Assembly: GCA_004556055.1 (NCBI GenBank) | Contig: SFIW01000003.1 | Coordinates: 27,848 to 91,847 of the forward strand | Direction of reading: 5' to 3' | DNA: 64,000 nucleotides | From: Planctomycetaceae bacterium | GTDB taxonomy: Bacteria; Planctomycetota; Planctomycetia; Pirellulales; Thermoguttaceae | The notes under the pieces: model-generated | Seen by the model: the letters and a program-made list of their open reading frames with translations, nothing else | What the model was told of the DNA's origin: nothing | Databases searched by the model: none | In this document: one piece after another, positions 26,550 through 36,100 of the stretch | Layout of the letters: each line of letters starts with the position of its first letter | Numbering within the stretch: position 1 is the first letter of the stretch | Made by a program: the position numbers and the translations under genes

Positions 26550-28976
26550 ATGAAAGCGGGTCTGCGCGCGCGGGGCGACGCGGACTTTTTTCCCATATAT
26601 TTAGTCGTTGTTTCACTTATGCCGCGAATCGTCTTCAATCCCCTCGGTGGGAGCTGGCTTTTCGTCGCGATTCTCATGGTCGCGACCGTTGCCGTGATAT
26701 GCTTTGTCAGACCGCAACTGAGGGGACTCTCCTCGACGCGTCGACGCGTTCTTATGGCGATTCGACTCCTCATGACCCCGATCGTCGCGATCCTATTGAC
26801 GCGCCCCGAGATGATTCGGATCGAAAAGGAAGAGCTACCCGTCGCGACGGCGATCCTCTGCGACTTGTCCGAGAGTATGACGATCCCCGACTCCGACGGA
26901 TCGACGCGTTACGAATCGATGCGCGCGATCGTGGAGAAGTCGCGCGACTCGTTGAAAAAACTAGGGGAGAATGTCGAAACGCTCTATTACGGCTTTGGCG
27001 AGTCGACTGTCGAACTTGGCGTAAACGACGGCGTCGTTGAGTTTCCCGACGCCCCGACGGAACGCGAAACTCGACTCGGCGCGGCGCTCGAAGACGTCGC
27101 GCGACGCAACGCCGGCAAGAGACTCTTGAGCGTACTCGTCCTTTCCGACGGCGCGCAGCGCGTCGCCGATCTCTCCGAGCCTACCCCGCAAGAAGCGGCG
27201 CTGCGCCTTCGCGGGGCCGAACGACGCGTCGACGTCTTGCCTATCGGCGGAACCGACTCCTCGAAAGGCGCCCTCGACGTCTCCGTCGCCGAACTCAGAG
27301 CGAACGACCGCGTCTTTATCGGAAACGAACTCGCCGTTTCAGGACGGCTACGCGCCATTGGACTCAAAGAACGCGAAATTCCGCTCGCCCTTGAACTCGA
27401 AACCCAGCCCGGCGTCATGACCGTCGTCGCGCAAACGACTCTCGTCCCTTCTTCCGACGACGCGACGATACCGTGGCGCTTACTCTGCAAGCCCGCGACC
27501 CCCGGCGAATGGAAGCTCCGCGTCTCGTCCCCGGTCATTCAGGGGGAACTCCTCGACTCCAACAATGAAATGAGCGCCTTCGTCCAGGCGATCGACGGGG
27601 GCGTTAGAACCCTCTACGTAGAAGGAACGCGGCGCTACGAGCAGAAATACCTTCGCGCCGCGCTCGACGCTTCCTCCGACGTCCTCGTGCAGTATTGGCG
27701 TCCTCCCGTCTCGTCCCTTGTGACGAAATTTCCCGAAAAGACAGAAGCGCAACTCGTTGAAATCCTCACGAAATCGCGCAAATCTCTCGGAACCGCCTTC
27801 TTCAAAGAGGGAAAATATGCGACCTACATCCTTGGAGACGCCGATTCTACGACCTTTCAGCCCGAGGAGTTGGCGGAGCTCTCCAAGCGCGTCGAAGAAG
27901 GCGCGGGTCTTGTCGTCGTCGTGGGAGAACGCGCCCTTGGATTGGGCGGATATGCGGAGACGCCTCTCGCGGACGTTTTCCCCGTGGAGATCTTCTCGAG
28001 CGACCGCGTTCCTTTGGACGTCGACCTCTCGCATTATGAGAGCGGGGGGGAAGAGAAGCGGCGTTATTTCAGAGATTATCTAGCGACGCCGACGCCAGAG
28101 GCGCTCGATTCTCGGGACGCGTTCGCCATCTCCCTCAACGTCGATCGTCAGAAGAACCTGGAGGCATGGCGCGCGCTCCCGCCCCTGTCGAGCGTCTACC
28201 GCCTTGGCCGCGTTAAACGCGGCGCCGCGACGCTTCTGAGGGCGATCCCCGTCGACGCGAAGGGAGAAGAGGTTCCCCTTCTTGTCGTCGGGCGCTACGG
28301 ACTTGGCCGCGTGGCGATCGTCGCGACCGATTCGACGTGGCGTTGGCGGATGCGCGGGCACGAAGCGGAACACTCGAAATTCTGGCGACAGCTGATATTA
28401 TGGACGGCGAAGACCGACGAACTTCTCGAAGGGGAGCTCGCGATCGAAATGGAGTCGACGCGTCTTGCCCCCGGCGAGCGTCCTTCCTTCGATATCTCGT
28501 ATCGTCCTAAAGAAGGGGAGACCCTCGAAGGGACGACGGTCGTCGCGCAGATCGTCGACCCCGACGGCGCGCGCCGCGACGCGGATTTGACGCGTATGGA
28601 AGAGACATGGCATGGAGAGGCCGCCGGGGGATCGGACGTCGGCGATTATCAGATTGAGGCGTCGCTCCTCTCTTCTTCGGGCGCGGTTTTGCAGACGGCG
28701 CGTGCGCGATTCCTCGTTCGGGATAGAAATTTGGAACTTGAAGACCCCGGCGCGGATCCCGATTCGTTGGCGAACCTCGCCGCGACGACCGAAGGGTGCG
28801 TCTTGACCCCAGACGCGCTCGACGAGTACTTCCTCAAACTTGCGGAAAAACGAGAAACGATCGTCGACTACCATGAAAAAAAGACGTCTCTCTACGACGT
28901 CTGGCCTGTCTTTGCCGCGTTTGTTCTGCTGGCGACGATCGAGTGGATTCTGCGTCGGCGTTGGAATTTGGCGTGA
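26550..28976 (+). CDS. Membrane protein with VWA-like domain
   Basis: An 808-residue protein with two N-terminal membrane helices (about 35-55 and 68-90), a von Willebrand A-like domain starting near 100 whose metal site reads ILCDLSESMTIPD (DxSxS), a middle region resembling the glutamine-amidotransferase-like domain found in large planctomycete membrane VWA proteins (VVVVGERALGLGGYA, then GRYGLGRVAIVATDSTWRWR), beta-rich segments, and a final membrane helix (about 785-803) before a basic tail. Such proteins usually sit with MoxR ATPases and DUF58/BatA genes; none is visible here, which is unusual. Start uncertain: neither ATG 26550 nor ATG 26619 (beginning MPRIVFNPLGG, just before the first helix) has a good ribosome site; the longer form is reported. 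Function unknown. Confidence 0.75.
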   Translation: MKAGLRARGDADFFPIYLVVVSLMPRIVFNPLGGSWLFVAILMVATVAVICFVRPQLRGLSSTRRRVLMAIRLLMTPIVAILLTRPEMIRIEKEELPVATAILCDLSESMTIPDSDGSTRYESMRAIVEKSRDSLKKLGENVETLYYGFGESTVELGVNDGVVEFPDAPTERETRLGAALEDVARRNAGKRLLSVLVLSDGAQRVADLSEPTPQEAALRLRGAERRVDVLPIGGTDSSKGALDVSVAELRANDRVFIGNELAVSGRLRAIGLKEREIPLALELETQPGVMTVVAQTTLVPSSDDATIPWRLLCKPATPGEWKLRVSSPVIQGELLDSNNEMSAFVQAIDGGVRTLYVEGTRRYEQKYLRAALDASSDVLVQYWRPPVSSLVTKFPEKTEAQLVEILTKSRKSLGTAFFKEGKYATYILGDADSTTFQPEELAELSKRVEEGAGLVVVVGERALGLGGYAETPLADVFPVEIFSSDRVPLDVDLSHYESGGEEKRRYFRDYLATPTPEALDSRDAFAISLNVDRQKNLEAWRALPPLSSVYRLGRVKRGAATLLRAIPVDAKGEEVPLLVVGRYGLGRVAIVATDSTWRWRMRGHEAEHSKFWRQLILWTAKTDELLEGELAIEMESTRLAPGERPSFDISYRPKEGETLEGTTVVAQIVDPDGARRDADLTRMEETWHGEAAGGSDVGDYQIEASLLSSSGAVLQTARARFLVRDRNLELEDPGADPDSLANLAATTEGCVLTPDALDEYFLKLAEKRETIVDYHEKKTSLYDVWPVFAAFVLLATIEWILRRRWNLA

Positions 28977-29032
28977 TCGAAAGGAGCGCTTCGCCGACGA
29001 TCCCTTAGAGGCGGATTGAAATAAGAAATAAA

Positions 29033-29068
29033 AGAGCCCTTGGGCGATCGCTCAAGGGCTTGCGTTTT
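29033..29068. terminator. Bidirectional intrinsic terminator
   Basis: AGCCCTTG (29035-29042) pairs with CAAGGGCT (29053-29060) around GGCGATCGCT, whose centre GCGATCGC is itself a palindrome. An A-run flanks the left side and GCGTTTTT the right. It lies between the converging VWA gene and the enolase-superfamily gene. Confidence 0.85.
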
Positions 29069-29070
29069 TA

Positions 29071-30231
29071 TCAGCGCGAAAGGGTGAATCTGTCGAGAAT
29101 ATAGGGCTTCATCTTTTCGAGATCCGGTTCGGCGCCGATCCCCGGCTCGTCCCAAAGTTCGGCGTACTTGAAGGATCGCGGCGGACGTTTCTTCTCTTCG
29201 TCGCCGGGTTCTTCGACGAGGACGGGGGCGATCGGATCGACGAGATCGTAGTCAAAGAGCTCGGAGAAACGCGCGTAGTCGGTCGGGAGTGTAAATCCGC
29301 CTGCGGAAGCTAGCGCGAGGGCGTAACGCCACGAGAGGGAGGTTCCTAGTTCGAAGCCGGAGTAGCATTGAACGTCGTTGTTCTTCGCGAGTTTCGCGAT
29401 ACTCAGCGCGTTGGAGAGTCCGCCGACGCGACCTGCCTTGAGGCAGATGAACATACACGCTTCAAGGTCGAGGGCGATTCTGGCGTCTTCGATAGATTCG
29501 ATCGATTCGTCGAGGCAGATCGGGGTACGGAGATTGTCTTTGAGCATGGCGTGGACGACAAAGTCGCGCGGATTGAACGGCTGTTCGACGAAGTTGAGGA
29601 AGAAGTCGTCCATGCGATAAAGCGTGTCGGAGTGCTTGTCGAAGTCGAGGCCCCCTTCAATATCGACTTGGAGCTGGACCCAAGCGGGCGAGTCGATTCG
29701 CGCGAAATTGAGGACTTGAACGTCCCACCCCGGTCTCATTTTGAGGGTGATGCGTCCGAATTGATCGTCGACGGCGCGCGCAAGTTCGGTAAAGAAGGTT
29801 TCACGTTCGACGGAACGATCGAAGATCAGGCCGAGTTTGATGGGCTTCTTTTCTCCGCCGAGCGCCTTCCAGAGGGGCTTGTTCTGTAGTTTGGCGGAAA
29901 GATCTTGCCACGCTAGTTCAATAGCCGCCTTGGCGTGATTGTTTCCCTTGAAGGACGCGAACGCTTCTTCGAGAGTTTCGACCGTTGAGACTGAACCAAG
30001 TTCCGCAACTTTAGGAGCGACGCAGTCGCGAAGCGTAAGATACGCGGAACCTGACCATTCCGACGTCAGAAGCGGAGCGCCGCCGGGATTCACTTCGGAC
30101 CAGCCGACCGCCCCTTCGCCTTCGAGTCTCAAAACGACGGACTCGCAAAATGTTGCGGGCGCGTCGGCGAAACGGACTTCTTTTTTAAGCGGGATTCGCA
30201 CGAGATAACCGTCAATACGTTCAATACGCAT
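29071..30231 (-). CDS. Enolase-superfamily enzyme, OSBS/racemase-like
   Basis: A 386-residue member of the muconate-lactonizing subgroup of the enolase superfamily, closest in appearance to o-succinylbenzoate synthase (MenC) / N-acylamino acid racemase. Visible: the N-terminal capping domain, catalytic Lys in TLKMRPGWD (KxR), metal ligands in QVDIEGGLD, FVEQPFNPRD and ICLDESI, and the opposing catalytic Lys in CLKAGRVGGLSNA. The first ligand segment reads VDIEGG rather than the usual DAN, a departure. The C-terminal about 35 residues are extra and charged. No other menaquinone gene is in the window, so menC is not assigned. It has a candidate promoter at 30291-30318 and converges on the gene at 26550. 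Confidence 0.82.
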   Translation of the reverse strand: MRIERIDGYLVRIPLKKEVRFADAPATFCESVVLRLEGEGAVGWSEVNPGGAPLLTSEWSGSAYLTLRDCVAPKVAELGSVSTVETLEEAFASFKGNNHAKAAIELAWQDLSAKLQNKPLWKALGGEKKPIKLGLIFDRSVERETFFTELARAVDDQFGRITLKMRPGWDVQVLNFARIDSPAWVQLQVDIEGGLDFDKHSDTLYRMDDFFLNFVEQPFNPRDFVVHAMLKDNLRTPICLDESIESIEDARIALDLEACMFICLKAGRVGGLSNALSIAKLAKNNDVQCYSGFELGTSLSWRYALALASAGGFTLPTDYARFSELFDYDLVDPIAPVLVEEPGDEEKKRPPRSFKYAELWDEPGIGAEPDLEKMKPYILDRFTLSR

Positions 30232-30290
30232 ACCAATGCTCCAAGGGTTGAATCTATGTGAGCGCGTCGATAACCGCGCGCGTTCACCTC

Positions 30291-30318
30291 ATTCTATCAA
30301 AACGCGACTCAGATGCAA
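30291..30318 (-). promoter_or_regulatory. Candidate promoter of the enolase-superfamily gene
   Basis: On the minus strand TTGCAT (30318-30313) and TAGAAT (30296-30291) have a 16-base spacer, giving a leader of about 55 bases. The -10 region lies in ATTCTATCAAAAC (plus-strand reading), a 13-mer that recurs at 30497-30509. Confidence 0.5.
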
Positions 30319-30625
30319 GTTTTCCCCCCTTTTTTAATAATAGAGTCTCGATCCGTCTTCTTTTGGGACGTTATTTTGCGCAATATAGGGGGAGAGTGGA
30401 GGCTCGCTCGCTTGGTTCGGCTCTTTATTGACGGATATTGAAGAAAAATGGAAGATTTTCGTCAAAAAGATTAAAACAGTTTGATAAGATATGACGATTC
30501 TATCAAAACTAACAGGTTTAATCTTTGTGTCGGACTTTGCGGTTGCGCATGAAGTCGACATGTGCGAGTTTCGCCAGCGCGTCGCGACGACGCTTGACGC
30601 TGGCGTTTGATATCAGGGGATCATC
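30319..30625. other. Intergenic region between divergent genes
   Basis: Spacer between the enolase-family gene (minus) and the beta-barrel gene (plus). It contains the second copy of ATTCTATCAAAAC (30497-30509) and, overlapping it, an inverted repeat: GTTTGATA ending at 30486 against TATCAAAAC at 30501-30509, 14 bases apart. This could be an operator but is not matched to any known regulator. No clear plus-strand -35/-10 pair was chosen. Confidence 0.4.
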
Positions 30626-33085
30626 ATGAAACGGTTACATTTTACGACGCTCGGCGCGACTGTGCTCGCCGTCGCTCTCGGCGTGTCCGTCGACGCGAAC
30701 GCCCAAAGCGCCGCGTCAAATCTCGCCAACGGCGTCGGAACGACGAACGCCTTACGCTCCGGCCCTGCGTATAGAACGGTCGGTCCCGTCTTTGTCGCGC
30801 CTTCCGTCGGCGTAGCGGACGAACCTGCGCGCGTCGAGTCGTACGAACGCTCTCTTACCGAAACGAGCGTCGCCGAAGACGTCGCGCCCGTCGATATGGA
30901 CGCGCAGAAACAAAGAGCGCTCGAGATTCTCGAAGAATCGCAGCGACGCGCCAAAGAAGCAAAAAATCGACGTCCGGCTAGAAAGATCGACGTTCCCGAC
31001 ACCCTTGGCGTCCTCAATCGTCCGATTCAATCGGCCCCGAAACAAACCGTTCCAAATCCTCGATTCCAACAGTACGCGCCGAGCGCTACTGTTCCGGCGG
31101 TCGCCGCCGAACAGACGGACGTCCCTGCGTTGCAAAGCGTTCCGCGCCCCGCCGCTCAGACCTTCGGCGTCTCAAGACCTCCCGTCGCGACCTCGAATCG
31201 TAAAGTCGACGCTATCGTCGACGATCTCGACTCCTCCGTACCAGGCGTCGCGCCATTCCCCGAGGCTTTAGAAGAGGCCCCTGCTCAGCCCTTAACGACT
31301 ACCTTCATGCCTCAAATTCCAACCGTTCCGCAGACGACGCGCCCAGACGCCGACGCTCTTGAGACCGGAACGGACGACGGCGTCCCTACCGTCGAATCAG
31401 ACGAATACGACTCCGATTTCTCTCAGAGCGTTCTCGAAGAATTGCGCCCGGAATTGTCGAACGCAGAACTCGACGCAGAACCTCTCGAAGAAACCGACGC
31501 CCCTGTAGATACCGGCGAAAGCGCCCCCAGCGCCACCTTTGTCGAGCCGAATTTCGTCCCCCAAAGCAACGCGCTTCTCGACGACGACCCTGAACCCCTC
31601 GTCGACCTAACTCCCGCGATTGAACCCGAGCCCGCGCCGGAAGCCGCGCCGTCCCTTGCCCCCGCGCTCGAACCTGAGCCCGCGCCGGAAGCCGCGCCGA
31701 CTTCCGCCCCCGCGCTCGAACCCGAGCCTGCGCCGGAAGCCGCGCCGTCCCTCGCCCCCGCGCTCGAAGCCGAGCCCGCGCCGGAAGCCGCGCCGTCCCT
31801 CGCCCCCGCGCTCGATTCAGAGCCCGCGCCGGAAGCCGCGTCGTCACCCGCCGCGGTTCCCGAATCGAAGCCCGCGCAAAAGGCGAAAAACGTCAATCCG
31901 GCGCCGACGTACGGACCCGTCTATCAGTTCGCGACGCCGTTTGCCTTGCGTCAGCGTTCGCGTTCGGCCTATGTTTCCGTCGCGCCTTCCGTCTTAGCGG
32001 GCGCCAACGCGACTCCACAACCCTATGCCGCCCCCGAACTATCGCGCCCTGTTTTTCCGGCGCTCCCGCGAACTTCGGGCGTTCCAAGTCGCTTTGTTCC
32101 GCGCCCAACTCAGGTCTACGCCGACTCTGGCTACGGAGTCCCTGAATCGAGTCTTTGGGGATTGAACGCCGCTCCTATCGCGCCGAAAAACGCCGGTCTC
32201 ATCGGCGGCGCTGAATGGCTTTACTGGACGACTGATTCCGATAAGGCGTTTGTTTCCGACGCTGGAGTCCTCGGCGCCGATTCGGGAACCGATCTCCAGA
32301 GCGAAGGAAGCGGTTTGCGCGGTCGCGTCGGTTTCCGCTCCCTGACAGGATGGGATTTTATCGGAACCTTTACGTGGTTTAACGAAGGAGACGAAGCGTT
32401 CGCGACTCCGGATCTGTTTGCCGAAGGAATGAAAGGCGTCGACGGTTTGGACGTCGTCGACGTCGAAGGGAAGTTGAAGACCGATTTGCAGGCGATCGAT
32501 CTTGAAATCGGTCGATGGACGAAGTTAGGAACCTTGGATGCGCGCGTCTTTGGCGGCTTCAGATGGACTCAACTCAACGAAGAATACTCCTACGGAGCGA
32601 ACCGCTTCCATGCGGGGACAGATTCCGATCTTCTTGGCGAATTGGCGGTCATGGACGGCGTCGACTACGACGCTGACGACGAAGCGCTCTTATGGTCCGA
32701 AGGAACTGCGGCAAGCGAATCAATCTGGAGCGGTTCCTTCTCCCGATCGCGCCTCAACGCGTACGGAGTTCGCATTGGACTCGAAACGCGCATTGAGCTT
32801 GGCTACGGGCTCGGCGTCTACGGAAAAGGCGCAGGCGCTCTCGCCGCCGGTCGCGTCAAGTCGACGACGTACGACGGAGAAGGGATGGTCGTCCTCGATG
32901 AAACGACGAAAACGTACCTGACGCCTTCGGTCGACGCGAGCTTAGGTTTGTCGTGGAAAACGAACGGGTTTGAAGCGCGCGCGGGCTACGAATTCAACGG
33001 ATGGTACAACTCCGGTCTCGTCGCCGGAAAGAAAACGGATTTCCTTGCGCACGGCGTCGTCGCGGGCGTCGGTTACAACTACTAA
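30626..33085 (+). CDS. BBP7-like outer-membrane beta-barrel protein with Pro/Glu/Ala repeats
   Basis: The 819-residue protein has a signal peptide (MKRLHFTTLGATVLAVALGV, cleavage near DANA/QS), a long low-complexity region that includes five 16-residue repeats of the type EPEPAPEAAPSLAPAL (about residues 333-412), and a C-terminal beta-barrel of about 290 residues beginning GGAEWLYWTTDSDKAF and continuing RGRVGFRSLTGWDFIGTF, the pattern of planctomycete BBP7-type outer-membrane proteins. It ends with a tyrosine-rich strand (GYNY), as outer-membrane barrels do. The Pro-rich segment probably spans the periplasm or cell surface. ATG 30626 follows ATATCAGGGGATCATC. A terminator follows. Substrate or partner unknown. 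Confidence 0.8.
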   Translation: MKRLHFTTLGATVLAVALGVSVDANAQSAASNLANGVGTTNALRSGPAYRTVGPVFVAPSVGVADEPARVESYERSLTETSVAEDVAPVDMDAQKQRALEILEESQRRAKEAKNRRPARKIDVPDTLGVLNRPIQSAPKQTVPNPRFQQYAPSATVPAVAAEQTDVPALQSVPRPAAQTFGVSRPPVATSNRKVDAIVDDLDSSVPGVAPFPEALEEAPAQPLTTTFMPQIPTVPQTTRPDADALETGTDDGVPTVESDEYDSDFSQSVLEELRPELSNAELDAEPLEETDAPVDTGESAPSATFVEPNFVPQSNALLDDDPEPLVDLTPAIEPEPAPEAAPSLAPALEPEPAPEAAPTSAPALEPEPAPEAAPSLAPALEAEPAPEAAPSLAPALDSEPAPEAASSPAAVPESKPAQKAKNVNPAPTYGPVYQFATPFALRQRSRSAYVSVAPSVLAGANATPQPYAAPELSRPVFPALPRTSGVPSRFVPRPTQVYADSGYGVPESSLWGLNAAPIAPKNAGLIGGAEWLYWTTDSDKAFVSDAGVLGADSGTDLQSEGSGLRGRVGFRSLTGWDFIGTFTWFNEGDEAFATPDLFAEGMKGVDGLDVVDVEGKLKTDLQAIDLEIGRWTKLGTLDARVFGGFRWTQLNEEYSYGANRFHAGTDSDLLGELAVMDGVDYDADDEALLWSEGTAASESIWSGSFSRSRLNAYGVRIGLETRIELGYGLGVYGKGAGALAAGRVKSTTYDGEGMVVLDETTKTYLTPSVDASLGLSWKTNGFEARAGYEFNGWYNSGLVAGKKTDFLAHGVVAGVGYNY
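31622..31861 (+). repeat. Five tandem 48-bp repeats within the beta-barrel gene
   Basis: Five direct copies of a 48-bp unit (31622, 31670, 31718, 31766, 31814), the last degenerate, encode 16-residue EPEPAPEAAP-type repeats. The reading frame is kept, so copy-number change would only alter linker length. Confidence 0.9.
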
Positions 33086-33106
33086 CGCGCTCCTTTCCTA
33101 AAATGG

Positions 33107-33144
33107 AAAAGCTCCAGTCGTCCCCTGCGACCGGAGCTTTTTTC
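33107..33144. terminator. Bidirectional intrinsic terminator
   Basis: AAAAGCTCC (33107-33115) pairs with GGAGCTTTT (33133-33141), extended inward by GTCG/CGAC, with T-runs on both sides. It lies between the converging genes ending at 33085 and 33166. Confidence 0.85.
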
Positions 33145-33165
33145 ATTTTAGGCGCGGACGTCGAA

Positions 33166-36100
33166 TCATGCGCGACGATATATGTCGCGTCCGCAGAAAA
33201 TGAAGTCTAAGGACGATTCGAGCGTTTTTTGTACGTACTCGCGCGGAATGTAGACGCGTGAGGCGATTTCGTCGATCGTGAGCATTGGTTCTTTACCCCA
33301 AGCTGCGGCGATCGACCGTTCGACTTTTTCACGGAAACGGAGCGTCGATTCCACTCCTTCGCAGTAGAGCAGATAGAAGACGCGCTCGGGAAGTTCACGG
33401 GCGAGCCGAGAACGTAGCGCGATCTCCGAGTCGATTTTGATCTCTTGCAACCAATCTGCGTTGCGTTGGAAATACGTCGAGTAGAAGACGATGTTTTCTT
33501 CGACGTCGAGAAGTTCGCCAACCTCGCGACGAAGGCGTTCTTGCAACTCGTCGACTTTCTCCTGAAGGCGTCGTCCTTCTTCGCGTCCTTCCGTCTTGAT
33601 CGCGTAACGCGCCTTTCCGCAGAATTCGAAAAATTGCGACTTGTCCTTGAGAACGCGTTCGAGAAGGGCCGCAGGGATGCAAAACCCCCTTGCGAGCTTG
33701 TCGAATTTCAAGCGGTCGATCGATCCCCATCGCGTGAGGAGTTCGGCGAGGATCTTGTCGTCTTCCGTTCCGGGAGATTTGGCGGGTTCGAAGAAATTGG
33801 CCCCGTATTCATTTTTCGGCAACGCTTCTTCAAGTTCGTCGCGAAGGACGCTTGCGTCGCGGTACGCGTCTTGCAGTTTAGGATCGCGTTCTAAGAGGGT
33901 CGAATAATAGACGATGTTCGCTCCTGATTTTAGGATCGCGTTCACCGTGTTGACGAGGCGTTCGCGCGGCGTTTCTTTCGGCGCGTTCGCGACGACCTTC
34001 TCTTCCTCGGACTCTTGTTCAGACTCGTCGCTCGGAACGTCCTTCTCGGGGATCGCGTCGATCGTCTCCGTTGCGAGCTCTTGCGTAGGCGCGTCTTGAG
34101 TCTCGTCCCTTTCCGATTCGTTCGCGACGTTCTCTTCCCGAGCCGGTTCCCGCGTAGCCGCGTCTTGAGGGGCGGCGGGATTCTTGGATTCCGAGTTTTC
34201 ACTCTTCGCTGTTTCGGTCGCCGTTTCGGTCGCCGTTTCGGTCGCCGTTTCAGTCGCCGTTTCAGTCGCCGTTTCAGTCTCCGTTTCAGTCTCCGTTTCA
34301 GTCGCCGTTTCGGTCGCCGTTTCAGTCTCCGTTTCGGTCTCCGTTTCAGTCTCCGTTTCAGTCTCCGTTTCAGTCTCCGTTTCGGTCTCCGTTTCAGTCT
34401 CCGTTTCAGTCGCGGCTGCGACGGGCGTTTCTTGACCCGGAGCGCCTTGCGATTCGACTTCTTCCGCCGACGCGTTCGCGCTTTCTTGAGTCAAAGATTC
34501 GTCGTAGCCTAGGAAGATGATCCTCAACGCGTCGAGATGGGTCGCTGGCTCTCCCTTTTCGTTGAGAAGCGTGAAGAGTTGCGTCGTTTCGTCGAATTGA
34601 AAGAGCTTTGGCGCGTTGCGAATCGTGTCCCCAACAAGCTCCGGAGGAAGCAAGAGTCGACTGCGGAGGGTCGAAAGCCGCTGCTTCAAGATCGATTTCA
34701 TTGTTAATCTGGAAATGACGACGGAGGACGCCATCCTTTTGACGGACGCTTCCGGGAGATGGGCGCATTCTTCGCAATATTCGTTGATGTGCGCGTTGAG
34801 AGACGCAAGCTCCTTCTTATTGAATGGGAGCCACGCCCAACGCGCGTGCAAAGCGCGACGAGTCTTTTCTTCCAACGTCTCGCCGTTGAACTTGACGAGA
34901 TCGACATAGTCGTCATGAAGCGTCAGTTCGCGCGGCTTTTCTCCGTCTTCGCGCTCCTTGGGAATTTCCGCCAGCATACTTTTGAGCGTTGTAACGTCGC
35001 GAACCCCGCATACTTTAAGCCAAGGGGTTGTTTCCAGAATTTTATCGTAATACGCCAGAAGATGGTTTTTGTCGATCAGTTCGTCGACGCGTTTGGCGAG
35101 TTGTTTTTCCGCAAAACGCTTGCGACTCTCTTGCGCCTGAAGTTTGCGCGATTCATGCGCAGCCTGCTGACACGCGTATTTTTTCGAGCCTACCTGCGTG
35201 AATTCGGAGCCCGCGCTAAGCGTCCTTTTGATAATGCTCAACGGAATGTAGAGGTCTTTCGCGAGTTCGTCGGGCGTCGTCGCGCGTGCGTTCCCCCAGC
35301 GCAGAACGATCTGGAAGCAGAGAAGCTCAAAGTCTTCCAACCCGGCGTCGGTTTCGAGAACCACGAATTGATCCCCCGCGCGCAGTTCCGGAAAGACGGT
35401 CTGCGCCACCTGACGAATAGCGTCGCGGATTCCCTGCAATGTCGTCGCGCCAAAGGGACGGAAAAGATCGGGACGACGTTCCAAGAGTTTTGAGTAATAG
35501 AGAACGACATACGACTGGTCGAAGAGGCGTCGCAGGAACTCTCCAAGCTCTTTGACGCCGACGGGAAGTTCTTCGATCTCGGTTGGTTCTTCAGTTTCTT
35601 CAGACATTTCTGCCTCAACGGGGTTTGTAATTTCGCAATCTACGAAAACGTGTTTATCCTTTGTGTTTTTGCCGCGCGCTTGGGAGATGCGGACGGAGTC
35701 GAGAGGGACTCCTTTTATTGAAATGCCGGAAGCGTCGGTTATTTCGGGGACGGCGGAGTCCATATTGATTTCCTCTATGGTCGTCTCGGCGTTGAAAGCG
35801 GGCTCTTTTCGTACAGCCATCGTATAATCTCGGGACCTTTGACGCGCGGTAGTCAAATGGAATTCCACAGGCATGAGAAAGAATCTGCGTTTGATCGGCT
35901 CTCCATTGAAGGTCATTACGCCTTCCCTTTCCTTGCATTGAAAAGACGAAAGGGTCGGATCGAATTCCCTATGGAGTTCAAGCCTTATGCTAAGTCTAGG
36001 CCAGTCGTACCATAATTCATTTTCACAGTAGTGAAACTTTAACTTGCTTCTATAGAATAACATTGGCGCTTCGAGATTCTTATAGGGGTTGTTAGGTAAG

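Noticed and set aside
29035..29060. Long palindrome as attachment or regulator site
   Set aside because: A-run and T-run flanks between converging genes fit a bidirectional terminator.
34211..34412. Possible CRISPR-like array
   Set aside because: Units are contiguous 6/12-mers with no spacers and lie inside a coding frame.
34184..34435. Plus-strand open frame of Val-Ser repeats
   Set aside because: It is the antisense reading of the Thr-Glu microsatellite and has no ribosome site.
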